Source: Nannocystis sp. (GTDB taxonomy: Bacteria > Myxococcota_A > Polyangia > Nannocystales > Nannocystaceae). Taken from it: a DNA stretch of 64,000 bases. The DNA lies in the NCBI GenBank assembly GCA_016712315.1, contig JADJRG010000019.1, positions 156,096 to 220,095 on the forward strand, read 5' to 3'. This document shows, one piece after another, positions 43,017-53,900 of this stretch (positions are counted from its first letter, which is position 1; each line of letters starts with the position of its first letter). The notes below the pieces were generated by a model, which worked only from the letters and a program-made list of their open reading frames with translations, searched no databases and had not been told where the DNA came from. A program made the position numbers and the translations under genes.

Positions 43017-46000
43017 ATGGCGGATCCGGGCAGCCTCGAGCAGGCGTACTTGCCGATCGACCGGCGCCTCGCGCTCGCCAGCGGCGTCGCGCTGCCGTCG
43101 CGCTCGAGCGGGGCGGTCCTCTTCGTCGATGTCGCGGCGTTCACGGCGATGACGGCGCGCCTGACAGCGCGGCTCGGGCCGCAGCGCGGCGCGGAGGCGC
43201 TGACGGCGCTGCTGGACGCGATCTACACGGCGATGGTCGCGGAGATCCACGCGTACGGCGGGAGCGTGATCAGCTTCGCGGGCGACGCGATCACCTGCTT
43301 CTTCGCGGCGGATGATGACGGCGCTCGGGCGCTCACCTGCGGGCTGCGGTTGCACTCCGCGGCGGGCTCCGTGCGCGCGCCCGCGGGGGTTGGGCCGGTC
43401 GCGTTGAAGGTGGCCGTGTGCGTCGGTGACGTGCGGCGCCTGAGCTGCGGCGCCGCGGAGCTGCAGCTCTTCGACGTGATGATCGGGGCGCCGCTCGGCT
43501 CGGCGGCGGCGATCGAGCGCGGGTTGGCCGCCGGCGAGACGGGGGTGGATCTCGCGGTCGCCGCGGCGTTAGGCCCGCGGTTGACCGTCTTGGCCCGTCG
43601 ATCGACGGGCGAGGTGAGCTTCGCGCTGGTCGGCGGCCTCGCGTCGCCGCCGGCGCCGCGGCCGTGGCCCGCGCTGCCCGCGCTGTCGTCCGAGCGGACG
43701 AGACCATGGCTTTTGAGGCATGTCCGTGAGCACATGTCGATCGAGCGCGGCGAGTTCCTCGGGGAGCTGCGGCTGTGCACGATCGTCTTCGGCAGGCTGG
43801 GCGCGGCGGGCGATGACGCGGCGATGGACGCGGCGATCTCGCGGGTTCAGCGGGTGATCGACCGCCACGGGGGCGCGCTCGCGCAGGTGGTGCTCGGCGA
43901 CAAGGGGGACTATTTCTACGCGGTGTTCGGCGCGCCTGTCGCCCACGAGGACGACGCGTCGCGCGCGCTGGCGGCGTGCTGGGAGCTGCTGGCTGAAGGA
44001 TCTCGGTCGTTCGGGATCGCGAGCGGGCAGACGTACACGGGGGCGTACGGGAGCCCGGCGCGGCGCACCTACGGGATCCTCGGGCCCGAGGTGAACGTCG
44101 CGGCGCGCCTGATGACGGCGGCGCCGCCGGGGACGATCTTGGTGAGCGAGCAGGTCGCGCGCGCGGCCCCAGAGTTCCGATTTGCGGCGGCGGGCGCGCT
44201 GCATCTCAAGGGCTTCGAGGCGCCTCGAGCGGCGCTGCGGGCGATCGGGAAGGCGCGACCAGCGTCGGCGCCGCGACCCGGGGGACGCGTGGTCGGCAAG
44301 CTGAAGGAGCGCTCGCGGATGGCGGGCCGCTTGGAGGCGCTGACGCGGGGTGAGAGCGGCGTGGTGGTGCTCGAGGGTGAGCCAGGGATCGGGAAGTCGA
44401 CGCTGGCGCGCGAGCTGGTCGCGCTGGCCGAGGAGCGCGGGGTGCGGGCGTTGATCGGGGCGGCGGCGGCGATCGAGGCGGCGACGCCGTACTACGCGTG
44501 GCGCAGCGTGCTGCAGGAGCTGCTGGGGCTGCTACCAGGGGCGACGGCGGGGTCATCCGCGGCGGTGCGGGCGGCGCTGGCCGATCCAGCGCTGGGGCCG
44601 CTGCTGCCGCTCGCGAACGCGGTGGCGGCGCTCGATCTGGCGGAGACGGCGGCGACCGCGGGCTTGACGGGGGAGCGGCGCGGGAACATGACGCGTGATC
44701 TGGTCGCTCGCTGGATCCGCGAGGAGATGGCAGGGCGGCCGCTCTTGCTGGTGATCGAGGATGTCCACTGGATGGACTCCGCGTCGTGGGCGTTGGCGTT
44801 GACGGCGCGCTTCGAGGTGGCGCCGCTGCTGATGGTGTTGGTGACGAGGCCGATCCCGGCGCCGCAGCCGCCGCCGCTCCGCCAGCTCTTGGCGGACCCG
44901 ACGTGCCTCCATGTGCACCTGACAGGGCTCGAGCCGGCGGAGATCCTCGCGATGATCGAGGCGCGCCTCCGCGTCGACGCGCTGCCAGCGGCGGCCGCGG
45001 CGTGGATCCACGAGCGGGCGGCCGGCCACCCGTTCTTCAGCCAGGAGCTCGCGTTCGCGCTCCGTGACAAGGGGCTGCTCGCGATCGAGGGGCGGCGCTG
45101 CTGGCTGACCCAGGTGGAGGGCGATCTGCGGGCTTTGGCGTTCCCTTCGACGATCCAGGGGGTGATCGCGAGCCGCGTCGATCTGCTCGCCCCGGCGGCG
45201 CAGCTCACGCTGAAGGTCGCGAGCGTGGTGGGGCGGGTGTTCTCCGGCGAGGTGCTGCGCGGGGTGTATCCGAGCGAGGGGGACGTCGCGGCGCTCGCGG
45301 GGCACCTCGAGGCCTTTACGGCGCTCGACTTGACCCGCGTCGCGGCGCCGGCGCCGGCGCTTCGGCACGAGTTCTGCCACGCGGTCACGCACGAGGTGGT
45401 CTATGAGCTGTTGCTGTTCGTCCAGCGCGCCCGGCTGCACCGCGCGATCGCGCGATGGTATGAGGTCCGCTCGCCGGTAGAGGCGGCGGGGACGCTGGCG
45501 CTGCAGCTCGCGCACCACTGGGATCGGGCGGGGGAGCCCGATCAGGCGCTCGGGTACTTGCTGGCGGCGGGGGAGCGGTCGCTGGCTGAGGGGGCCTACC
45601 AAGAGGCGATCGTGGCGCTGGAGCAGGCCCTCTCGCTCGAGGCGGCGTGCGTGCGCCGAGCAGGGCGCGAAGAGCAGGCCCGCCGACGGATCCTCCTGGG
45701 CGACGCGCTCTCGCGGGTCGGCAAGCAGGCGCAAGCCCGTACGCTGCTGCTCGAGGGGCTGATGCTGCTCGGTGCGCCGTATCCAGCGACGCGGGGCGCG
45801 GCGGCGGCGACGGTGGCGCGGTTGGCCCTGCGGCAGCTCGCTCGGCGCCTCTGGCGGTGGGGCCGCAGCGCCGACAGCGTGGAGCGAGCCCCGAGGCGCA
45901 CGGGCGACTCGGCGGCGGAGCTGGTGATGCGCGCGTATTTGCCCCTGAGCGTGATCGCGTACACGCAGAACGACCGGATCGCGGTCCTGTACGCGGGCTT

Positions 46001-47060
46001 GTTTAGGGTCGATCGAGCCGAGCGCGCGGCGACTGCGGCGGGCGAGCTGGCGCGGGCCTATGCCGTGATGGTGCTGATCGCCGGCGCGGCGCGGTTGGGC
46101 GCGCTGCAGGGGGAGTACCGGCGCCTCGCTTTGGCGCAGCTCGAGGCCGCGAGGGGCCGTGAGGAGGCGACGTGGGCGATGCAAGTGCTGGCGATCTCGG
46201 CGCTGGGAGAGGGGCGGCTGGCTGAGGCTGAGGCGCTGTTTGAGCGGGCTCGGGCGGAGAGCGCCGCGACCGGACAGATCCGCCTGTGGGAGGAGTTGAC
46301 GGCCGGCTATGCCCACTGCCTGCGCCATCGCGGCGCGTGGAGCGCGGCCGATGAGGCGTTTACGGCGCTGTTCGAGCGAGCCCGGCGACAGGGGGATACG
46401 CAGGCGCAGGGCTGGGGGCTCGCGAATTCGGGGTACATCGCGGCGCGGCGCGGGGACTTCGCGCGGGCGCGGGCGCTGATCGACCGCGCGCGGTCGACCG
46501 ACGGCGAGCTCGACGCGATCGGCGAGTCGAAGCGGCTGTACGCGGCCGTGTTGATCGGGCTGCGTAGCGGCGACGACGCAGCCGCCGCGGCGGCGTTCGC
46601 CGCGCTGACGCCGCTGATCGCGGCGGCGCCGATCGCCTACAACATGCTGCACGCGCACCTGGGGGCGTCCGAGTACCACTTGGCCGCGCTGGAGCGTGGC
46701 GGCGGCGCCGAGGCGGCGAGGGCTGCGCGTCGGTGGGTGGAGCGGCTCGACAGCTACGCGCGGCGCTTCGCGATCGGGGCGCCGTACGCGGCGATGCATC
46801 GGGCGCGCTATTTGGCGGCGACCGGCGGCGGTGAGCGGGCCGTGGCTCGGGCGCTCTCGCGCGCGCTGACGAGCGCGCGCGCGTTGGGCCTGCCGATGAA
46901 CGAGGCAGAGGCGCTGATCGGCGCGGCGACGCTGCTGCGCGAGGTCGCTCCGACGCGGCGGCGTGAGCAGCTCTTGGCGGCGCAGGAGATCCTGCGCGAG
47001 CTCGGCGCGGCGTGGGAGCTGGCGCGCGTCGCGGCGTTGCTCGAGCCGGCGGGTCAGTAG
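43017..47060 (+). CDS. Soluble-adenylyl-cyclase-like protein: two cyclase folds, AAA NTPase and TPR (1347 aa)
   Basis: The first class III cyclase domain (about 30-200) has VLFVDVAAFTAM with the first metal Asp and SVISFAGDAITCFF with the second. The second (about 245-415) has LGDKGDYFYAVFG, GIASGQTYTGAYG, and GPEVNVAARLM, which match the C2 half of soluble adenylyl cyclases. Next comes the NTPase: GEPGIGKST P-loop near residue 460 and LLVIEDVHWMD Walker B, followed by a winged/helical part and TPR-like helices to the end. This is the full layout of mammalian-type sAC. The C1 residue four before the second Asp is Ser instead of the Lys of human sAC. No signal or membrane segment; cytoplasmic cAMP producer inferred. 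Confidence 0.9.
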   Translation: MADPGSLEQAYLPIDRRLALASGVALPSRSSGAVLFVDVAAFTAMTARLTARLGPQRGAEALTALLDAIYTAMVAEIHAYGGSVISFAGDAITCFFAADDDGARALTCGLRLHSAAGSVRAPAGVGPVALKVAVCVGDVRRLSCGAAELQLFDVMIGAPLGSAAAIERGLAAGETGVDLAVAAALGPRLTVLARRSTGEVSFALVGGLASPPAPRPWPALPALSSERTRPWLLRHVREHMSIERGEFLGELRLCTIVFGRLGAAGDDAAMDAAISRVQRVIDRHGGALAQVVLGDKGDYFYAVFGAPVAHEDDASRALAACWELLAEGSRSFGIASGQTYTGAYGSPARRTYGILGPEVNVAARLMTAAPPGTILVSEQVARAAPEFRFAAAGALHLKGFEAPRAALRAIGKARPASAPRPGGRVVGKLKERSRMAGRLEALTRGESGVVVLEGEPGIGKSTLARELVALAEERGVRALIGAAAAIEAATPYYAWRSVLQELLGLLPGATAGSSAAVRAALADPALGPLLPLANAVAALDLAETAATAGLTGERRGNMTRDLVARWIREEMAGRPLLLVIEDVHWMDSASWALALTARFEVAPLLMVLVTRPIPAPQPPPLRQLLADPTCLHVHLTGLEPAEILAMIEARLRVDALPAAAAAWIHERAAGHPFFSQELAFALRDKGLLAIEGRRCWLTQVEGDLRALAFPSTIQGVIASRVDLLAPAAQLTLKVASVVGRVFSGEVLRGVYPSEGDVAALAGHLEAFTALDLTRVAAPAPALRHEFCHAVTHEVVYELLLFVQRARLHRAIARWYEVRSPVEAAGTLALQLAHHWDRAGEPDQALGYLLAAGERSLAEGAYQEAIVALEQALSLEAACVRRAGREEQARRRILLGDALSRVGKQAQARTLLLEGLMLLGAPYPATRGAAAATVARLALRQLARRLWRWGRSADSVERAPRRTGDSAAELVMRAYLPLSVIAYTQNDRIAVLYAGLFRVDRAERAATAAGELARAYAVMVLIAGAARLGALQGEYRRLALAQLEAARGREEATWAMQVLAISALGEGRLAEAEALFERARAESAATGQIRLWEELTAGYAHCLRHRGAWSAADEAFTALFERARRQGDTQAQGWGLANSGYIAARRGDFARARALIDRARSTDGELDAIGESKRLYAAVLIGLRSGDDAAAAAAFAALTPLIAAAPIAYNMLHAHLGASEYHLAALERGGGAEAARAARRWVERLDSYARRFAIGAPYAAMHRARYLAATGGGERAVARALSRALTSARALGLPMNEAEALIGAATLLREVAPTRRREQLLAAQEILRELGAAWELARVAALLEPAGQ

Positions 47061-47144
47061 CTCCGGGGCAGCTTCGACGTGGCGGTCGTTGTGCGGCCCG
47101 TAGGCCGCCGATAAGGTCGATCCACAACGGTCGGGGGGGTGGCG

Positions 47145-47672
47145 ATGCGCGGAAAAATTCTTGTGCTTCAGGTGTGTGCGGGGCTGCTAGCGGCGTGCAA
47201 CGGCGATGACTCGTCGACCCAAGGCGACGACGCGACCGCGAGCGCGACAACAGAGACGTCTTCGGCGTCGGCGACCGCCTCGACCAGCGATGGGTCAGCG
47301 AGCGCGTCAGCTTCAGCTTCGGCGACGCAAGGCAGCGCGAGTGACTCGGCGACGACGAGCTCCTCGACGACGAGCGACCCAGAGACGACGACCAGCGCGA
47401 GCGACCCGACGACCACCAGCGGGGTGAGCGATAGCGACCCGACAGAAGGGACGACCGGCTCGGCGAGCGCGACGGATAGCGACAGCGACAGCGCCACAGA
47501 CAGCGACAGCGACAGCGACAGCGGGACAGACTCCGACACGGATACGGAGGATCCTCCGCCCAATTGCGACGAGATGATGATGGGCGGCGAGGCGCAGTCG
47601 CTGATCTGGATCGCGAACTCGGCGCAGGGCACGGTCTCAAAGATCGATACGAAGACGGGCCGCGAAAAGCCC
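47145..47672 (+). pseudogene. Lipoprotein gene cut off by island insertion
   Basis: ATG at 47145, signal ending at LLAAC, then a 125-residue Ser/Ala/Thr/Asp linker with SDSDSATDSD repeats, then CDEMMMGGEAQSLIWIANSAQGTVSKIDTKTG. The last part is the first strand of a YncE-like beta-propeller seen in related lipoproteins. The native sequence then stops making sense at about 47665-47672, exactly where the island integrase ends on the opposite strand. The reading frame runs on without homology to 48017. The missing remainder should lie at the far end of the island, beyond this window. Confidence 0.75.
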
Positions 47673-47690
47673 GTTAACGCGGGTTCTGGC
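47660..47690. mobile_element. Inferred left attachment junction of the genomic island
   Basis: The chromosomal lipoprotein frame ends and the integrase stop codon (TTA at 47674-47676 on the plus strand) begins within about ten bases. The att core should lie here; its exact length cannot be set without the other end. Confidence 0.5.
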
Positions 47691-49143
47691 CGGTGGGTGC
47701 CATCGTTGCCAAAACGTTGCCAAAATCGGCCGCTGCCGCGGCGCGATCGAGGAGCAGCGCGGCCTCGCGCGAGAGGCCGGTCTGCTGGGTGTGCAGGTAG
47801 ACCTGCGTGGTCTGGAGGAAGGCGTGCCGAGCGACCGCTTGGACGAGGTACACGCTCTCGCCCCAGGTTGGCGAGCCGCGTCAGCGCCGTGTGCCGCAGC
47901 AGGTGCGGCCCTGCTTTTTTGAGGCCGAGCTCCGCCTGGATGCGGCCGAGCACCGTCCAGATCGTCCCCGGGTTGTGGGGGCTCGTCATCGGCTTGTTCT
48001 GGCTCGGGCGCCGGTAGACCACCAGCGGCCCGTGACTCACCTCGAGGCGGTGAGCTTCGAGCGCCTCACGGAGCGCGCGCGTCAGCGCGAGCTTGCCGAT
48101 CGTGCCCTTCGGCGTCTGGACCACCCCTCGTAGACGCTGCGCTGGATGAGCACCGTGCCCTCCTTGAGGTCGATGTCGCGCCACTCGAGCGCGCAGATCT
48201 CGGACACCCGCAGCCCCGCGTCGAGCGCGAGCAGCAGGATGACCAGCGCGTCCGTGCCATGTCGGCGCGCCACCGCCATCATCGCGGCGATCTGCTCCTC
48301 CGAGTACACCTCCTTGGGCCGCCTGCGCGGCTCGGGCAGGCGCTCGAAGATCGGCACCGTCTCGATCGCCCGCATCTTGCGGGCGAAGCGGAGCATCAAC
48401 GCCACCTTGGAGAGGACGATGTTGCTCGTGCTCGCCGCCAGCTTCTTGCGGAGCCCGGCGCGGAACGCCGAGATCCGATCGTCGTCGATCGCGACCAGCG
48501 GCAGATCGCCGAGCATGGGGCCGATATAGAGCGCCCACGCCTTCCGGTAGTAGTCGCGCGTGGCGGGCTTGAGCAGCTCCACATGTTCGGGTTCAAAGCG
48601 CGTCTTGTAGATTTGTCGAGCGTCATCGGTCGTGAGCCCGGCCTCTCCACCTCCTTCCTTGGAGCCCACTTCGTTGGAGCTCCTACGTTGTTCGGCGCCA
48701 GGCGCCTCGACCTTCGCCCCTCCCCCGACCAGCTCGCGCAGCAGCGCCGCGACCTGACGCTCGCCCCAGGTGCGGGCTTGCTTCTGGTCATGTCCGCCCG
48801 GCGCGACCATGCGCCGACGGATCTCGGTCTGAGGCTGAGAGGGGTTCATGAGGCGGATGTCGATCTGCCAGCGGTTCTTGTCTTTCGCGTAGGGACGCAG
48901 GGTGATCTTCACGTCGACCGTTCCTGCCGCCCGACCGCTATCCCGCAGCCATGCAAGCACGACTTCGCGCGTCCACGCAAGCGCTCTGCCGAGCCTGAGC
49001 GGGGGAGGGAGGCCCCCGCGACTCGCGCGGTGACGCACGGCTTTGGGGGAGATCCGAAGGAGCGCGGCTAGATCCTCGACGTAGAGGATCTGCGGCAGAT
49101 CCTCTAGCGACCCGCCTGTGACCGCCCTCCATCCGCCCTCCAC
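47674..49143 (-). pseudogene. Site-specific tyrosine recombinase (integrase) with N-terminal HTH, two frameshifts
   Basis: GTG start at 49143. Residues 18-65 are an excisionase/MerR-like helix-turn-helix (YVEDLAALLRISPKAVRHRASRG), then an arm-binding and SAM-like core (LKPATRDYYRKAW), then the catalytic domain. Active-site residues visible: Arg in LDAGLRVSEICALEW, HLLRHTALTRL, ARHAF and the nucleophile Tyr in VYLHTQQTG. Two single-base shifts break it: one G is missing near 48124 (VYEG to VVQTPKG) and one extra G is present near 47867 (LANLG to ESVYLVQ). With both corrected a full protein of about 489 aa ends at 47674. No in-frame stops otherwise. Confidence 0.82.
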
Positions 49144-49441
49144 CGCGGCCCACGAGGGGCCCCAGCTTCCGAGGGTAGAGGCCCAAGAAGGCGCTGTCAG
49201 CGGGAGAGTTCGCGCGGCGCGGGCTCAATCCGCCTCATGAGCCCGCGAGCTCGCCCACGATCCGCGAATTTTTCCGAGCGCTTCGATCATGACCACATCG
49301 ACCGCCGATGGCGAGCAGGGGCGTGAATTAACCGGATGCGCGAAACCGAGTCCGGCCGTGTGAGTTTTCATAACAAAGAATGCAGGCGACCCACCATGAC
49401 ACGAGCTTGACCAAGCCAGCCGGACAGATTTTCATAACTAT
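49144..49441. other. Intergenic region with a repeated TTTTCATAAC motif
   Basis: This 298-base gap holds no recognisable gene. The 10-mer TTTTCATAAC occurs at 49365-49374 and again at 49429-49438, just before the small gene at 49442. It is more A+T-rich than its flanks. Two copies 64 bases apart upstream of the cassette could be operator or promoter parts. Confidence 0.45.
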
Positions 49442-49681
49442 ATGAATGGCGCCGTCGTCGTTGTGTTCACGTCCGGGGACGGCCAGGTCCACCTGCGGCT
49501 CCCCGCGGGCTGCGTCGCCATCGAGGGTGACCCCACGGGCTCGCGGGTCGTTCGGGTTCAGACGCGCCTGCACGAGCCTGGCGGCGAGTCGGTCGAGGTC
49601 GCGCTCTTCCCGGACGCCGAGGACTTCTTGTGGCAGCTCATCGTGTGGCTGCGGCGCAGGGGCGGGCGAGGGGTCGTATGA
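49442..49681 (+). CDS. Small hypothetical protein coupled to the Ser/Thr kinase
   Basis: 79 residues, soluble, beta-rich (VVVVFTSGDGQVHLRL; VEVALFPDAEDFLWQLIVWL), no recognised family. Its TGA overlaps the kinase ATG by four bases (49678-49681). The region just upstream carries the second TTTTCATAAC repeat. The tight coupling makes it a plausible partner or inhibitor of the kinase; that role is inference. Confidence 0.55.
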   Translation: MNGAVVVVFTSGDGQVHLRLPAGCVAIEGDPTGSRVVRVQTRLHEPGGESVEVALFPDAEDFLWQLIVWLRRRGGRGVV

Positions 49682-50870
49682 GGAGCCCGCTCTCGCCGCC
49701 GCGCCCGCCCGGTTGCGCCGCTTCCATGAACCCGCTCCGGCCGCGTGGGCCCGACCTGCGCGGCCGTACCTTGGTCGAGCGCTTCCGCCTCGATGCGCTG
49801 ATCGCCTCCGGTGGTATGGCGGATATTTATCAGGCGCTCGATCTCCGCCTGCGCCGCCGCGTCGCGCTGAAGGCGATGCACCCCGAGCACGGGCGATCAC
49901 CCGAGCAGCGGCGCAGGTTTTTTCAGGAGGCGGTGCTCGGCGCGCAGATCGATCATCCACACGTCGCGACGATCTTCGATCACGGTGAGGAGCCCGCGGC
50001 GCCCGGCGGTGAGGCGGTGCTTTTTTGGTGATGCCCCTGCTCGACGGGATCACCCTGCGCCAGCGGATCCTCGCGGGCACGATCGCGATCGCCGACGCCC
50101 TTCGCCTCACGATCCAGATCCTCGATGGGCTCGGGGCGATCCATCGCCGCGGCGCGGTGCATCGGGATCTCAAGCCGGAGAACTGTCTCATCGTTCAGCG
50201 TCAGGGCCGCGATCACCTGGTGCTCTTGGACCTCGGCCTGGCGAAGATCCACAGCGGCCCGCTGCTGTCGATGGCGCCCTCGTCGGCCCCTGGGGCGCTG
50301 ATCGGGACCTTGGCCTACGTGTCGCCCGAGCAGGCGCGCGAGCAGCCGATCACACCGGCCGCGGATCTCTACGCCGTCGGCGTGATCCTGTTTGAGATGC
50401 TGACGCGCAGGGTGCCCTTTTTGGGGACGAGCACGCTCGAGGTGCTCAGCGCTCACGCCAGTAAAGTGGCGCCAACGCTGCGAGCGAGAGCTCCCGACCG
50501 CGGGATCTCAGACGCGCTCGAGGCGTTGGTGGCGAGCGCTCTGGAGAAGGAGCCAGGCCGGCGGCCCGCGGATGTCGAGGCGTTTATCAAGGCGCTCGTG
50601 GCGGAGCTGGCGACGATCGACCCGGTGGCCGCGGGCGATGTTGGCACATGCTGTCTCAAGGGACATGATGGGGTGGACGAGGCGAAGGCGAGCCTCGCGG
50701 CCTGGCATGATCTCGATGACGTCCAGGCGCGGGCGCTCGCGCTGAATGCGGCCGCCAAGAGCCCAGCGTGGGGGCCGCTCGCCTCGCTGATCGAGTGCGC
50801 GGCCGAGCAGGTGTGCTCCCCCCGGCCTCGCGCCGCAGCCGTCGCTTGCGATGAACCGGGGCCGCCGTGA
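49678..50870 (+). pseudogene. Ser/Thr protein kinase (Hanks type) with one frameshift
   Basis: About 397 residues after correction. The first frame gives ASGGMADIYQALD (P-loop), VALKAM (catalytic Lys) and HVATIFDHG, then hits TGG-TGA after a run of six T at 50021-50026. Adding one T restores LFLVMPLLDG and the rest: VHRDLKPENCL catalytic loop, LLDLGLAKI in place of DFG, GTLAYVSPEQAR activation segment and DLYAVGVILFEML. The last 90 residues have no known domain. It starts in the ATGA overlap with the 79-aa gene and is 51 bases before the metallophosphoesterase-NACHT gene. All catalytic residues are present, so the frameshift may be a sequencing error. Confidence 0.85.
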
Positions 50871-50921
50871 TTCGCGGAGAGCGGCGCTCTAGGCGGCACG
50901 CCGTGATACCCTCCCCCGCAG

Positions 50922-53900
50922 ATGCGCGACCCCGAGCCTTACCGTTGGCTGCACCTCTCCGACCTCCACGTCGGCTGCAAGGGCGAGGCCCTGTGGTGGC
51001 AGATGCTGGACGACTTCGAGCGCAGCCTCGATCCCTGGCTCAAGAAGCTAGGCGCGCCGGACCTGATCCTGCTCACCGGCGACCTCGCCTGGAGCGGCAC
51101 CGCGAGCGACTATGAGCGCCTCGACCGCTTCCTCGAGCGCCTGCTGCAAAGGATCGAGACAAAAACAGGTCATCGCCCGCTCCTTGTTCCGGTTCCTGGC
51201 AACCACGACGTGCAACGCCCGACCGGCGCCGACCTGCGGCCGTATCGGATCCTCGACGCCTACGAGCCCGGGGCGGACGACGATGACGTCAAGGCCCTAC
51301 GCCAAGAGATCTGGGAAGATCGTAAGCCCGACTTCGTCGCTGAACTCTTCACTCACTACAGCCACTGGCTCGATCGCACCATCATCCCCCAGCTCACCGG
51401 CAAGCCTGGCGTCACACCGCACCGCTCCTTCTTCCCCGGCGACCTCACCGTCACGCTCGACCTGCCCGACCGCTTCCCGCTCGCGATCGTCGGCCTGAAC
51501 TCGGCCTGGTCGCACTACAAGGGCGGCGACTTCACCGGCAAGCTGCTCCTTCCTGCGGAGCAATTCCTGGCCGCACTGCCCGATCCAGCTCCGGGCGGCT
51601 CCCCGCTCGATATCTTCGGCCAGGTCGAGCGCGCCCTCTTGCTGATGCACCACCCGCGCAAGTGGCTCACGGACAAGAGCCGCCAGATCTTCGACGCGCA
51701 GATCCACCTGGGAAGCCGTTTTACTGCCTGTCTCTTCGGACATATGCACGAGCCCGACGGCGTCAACGTCTCGCAAGCCGGCGGCGCTGCGCGCAGCCTC
51801 TATCAGGCGCCCTCGCTCTTCGGCCTCGAGCACTACGGCACCAAACGCGAGTCTCGCATCTTCGGCTACACCTTTGGCCAGCTCTCCCGCGACGGCGAGG
51901 TACGGCTGTGGCCGCTCCGCTCGGTGCGCCGAGGCGACGGCGTGTGCACCTTCGATCGCGACTCCTTTTTCCACCGGTCCCACGACGAGCTCGACCACGT
52001 CCTCATCCGCCGCGCCGATCCTAAGCCGTCGCCGACCCGCAGCGGAGGGCGCCGCCCTGCACCGCCGCTCGAGCTCGACCTCAACCTCAACACCTACTGC
52101 CGCGAGATCCTCGATGATACCCGCTACATCCGCCTCGACGGGATCGCCAGCGCCGCGAAGGCCGTCACCTACCCGATCGAGCGCCTCTACACCCGGCTGC
52201 TCACGCACGCCCATGAGGACGGGCTCCGACGCGAGCTCGTCGACCTCGCTGAGCTGCTGCCCAAGCACCACCGCCTGCTCATCGAAGGCCAGCCCGGCTC
52301 GGGAAAGACCACATTTTTAAAGCTCGTCGCCAGCGTGCTCGCGCGCGATTTCCTCGACGAGCCCTGCCCCGACGGCTCGAGTTGGCGCGCGGCCCATCTC
52401 AGCCGAGACCTGCCCCGCACCCTGCCGATTTATCTTGAAAATTTCTCTAAACTAGCCACCACGGACACCCGCAAGGGCGCCAAACGCCTGCTCGACCACC
52501 TCGCGGAGGCGACAACACCCTGCACCGGCGAAAGTGAGAAGCAAGCCCGCGCCCGCCGCGAAGCCTGGGATCAGCGTCTTAGCCGCGGAGAAGCCACCAT
52601 CCTGCTCGACGGCCTCGATGAGGTCGGCGACCCCGACCTACGTGAGCAGGTCATGGAATGCCTGCGAGATCTATTAAGAACATGGCCCAAATGCCAGGTG
52701 ATCATCGCCAGCCGGCCGATCTCGCTCGAGCCGCTGCGGGCCTGGACTTCGCCCACGCCAGCGTCGCGCCCTTCGGCCCCGACGAGATCCGTGCCTACGT
52801 CGAGCGCTGGGTGCACGCCTATTTTGAGAACGACCCTGAAAAGGCCCGCGGCACCACCGAGCAGCGTTACGCCGAACAGTTGATCGCCACCCTCCAGAGC
52901 CGCCAAGAGCTGCGCCGCCTCGCCAGCGCGCCGGTGATGTTGACCTGCCTCTGCGTCGTGTACTCGCACGGCGGCGGCCTGCCGAGGGCCGCGCCGAGCT
53001 CTACCGCGACACGATCCGCTGGCTGCTCGCGGCGCGCGCGTCGACGCGTAAGGATCGCGGCTACGGCGAGCTACGGGTGCAAGAAGCCCTCGGGATGCTG
53101 GCACTGGCGATGATGGGCGGCCAGAAGGGCGCGAAGCGGCGCGAACTAGGTCTCAAAGACGCCGCCGAAGTCATCGACCCGGTGATCCGCGGCGCTCGTT
53201 TTGATCTCGACCCAGTCGCCAGGATCAACGCGATCTGCGAGTGGCTACGCTTCGAGTGCGAGTACAGCGGCGTGATCGAAGAGATCGGTCGCGGCCAGCT
53301 CCAGTTTAAGCACCTTACTTTTCAGGAGTACCTCGCCGCCGCGCAGCTCGCTTCGACACCGAACCGCGGCTGGTGGCCGATCATCGAGGCCCGTCTGATG
53401 GAGCTGCAGTGGCGAGAGACCATCGATCTCTTCCCCGGCTGCCTGCTCGACGCGACCCGAGGCACAACCTTGGACGCTGACCACCTCGTCACGCAGATCC
53501 ATCAGCTATGGCCCAAGGAGTTGAGATTGGTGCGTGCGGCACGGATCACCGCCATCCTCAGCCGCTTCGCCCCAGCGTTTGGTTGCGCGAGGTATCAGCC
53601 CCCAAAGAACTCGCCCAACGCGGCGCCGAGATGCTCGCCGAGGCCGAAGCGATCTTTGAGCCCGAAGGCGCAGCGACGGTCGAGGAGAAGCTCCGGGTCG
53701 CCGCGGCCGAAGCGATCGGCCTCGCCGGCGATCGTAGGCTCGCCCCCGAACGTTTTGAGGAGAACCTCTTAGATGTCCCAGGCACACAAGTGCGCCTCGG
53801 CAAGTACCCTGTGACCGTCGAGGAGTTCGCCCGCTTCGTCGACGACGCCGGCTATGAGCGCGAGGAATCTGGGTCGATGACAACGGCTGGTCGATGCGCA

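Noticed and set aside
44553..46799. 748-residue reverse-strand reading frame
   Set aside because: Arg/His-rich antisense of the adenylyl-cyclase-like gene.
47460..47530. AGCGACAGCGAC tandem repeats as a regulatory array
   Set aside because: They are in frame and encode Ser-Asp residues of the lipoprotein linker.
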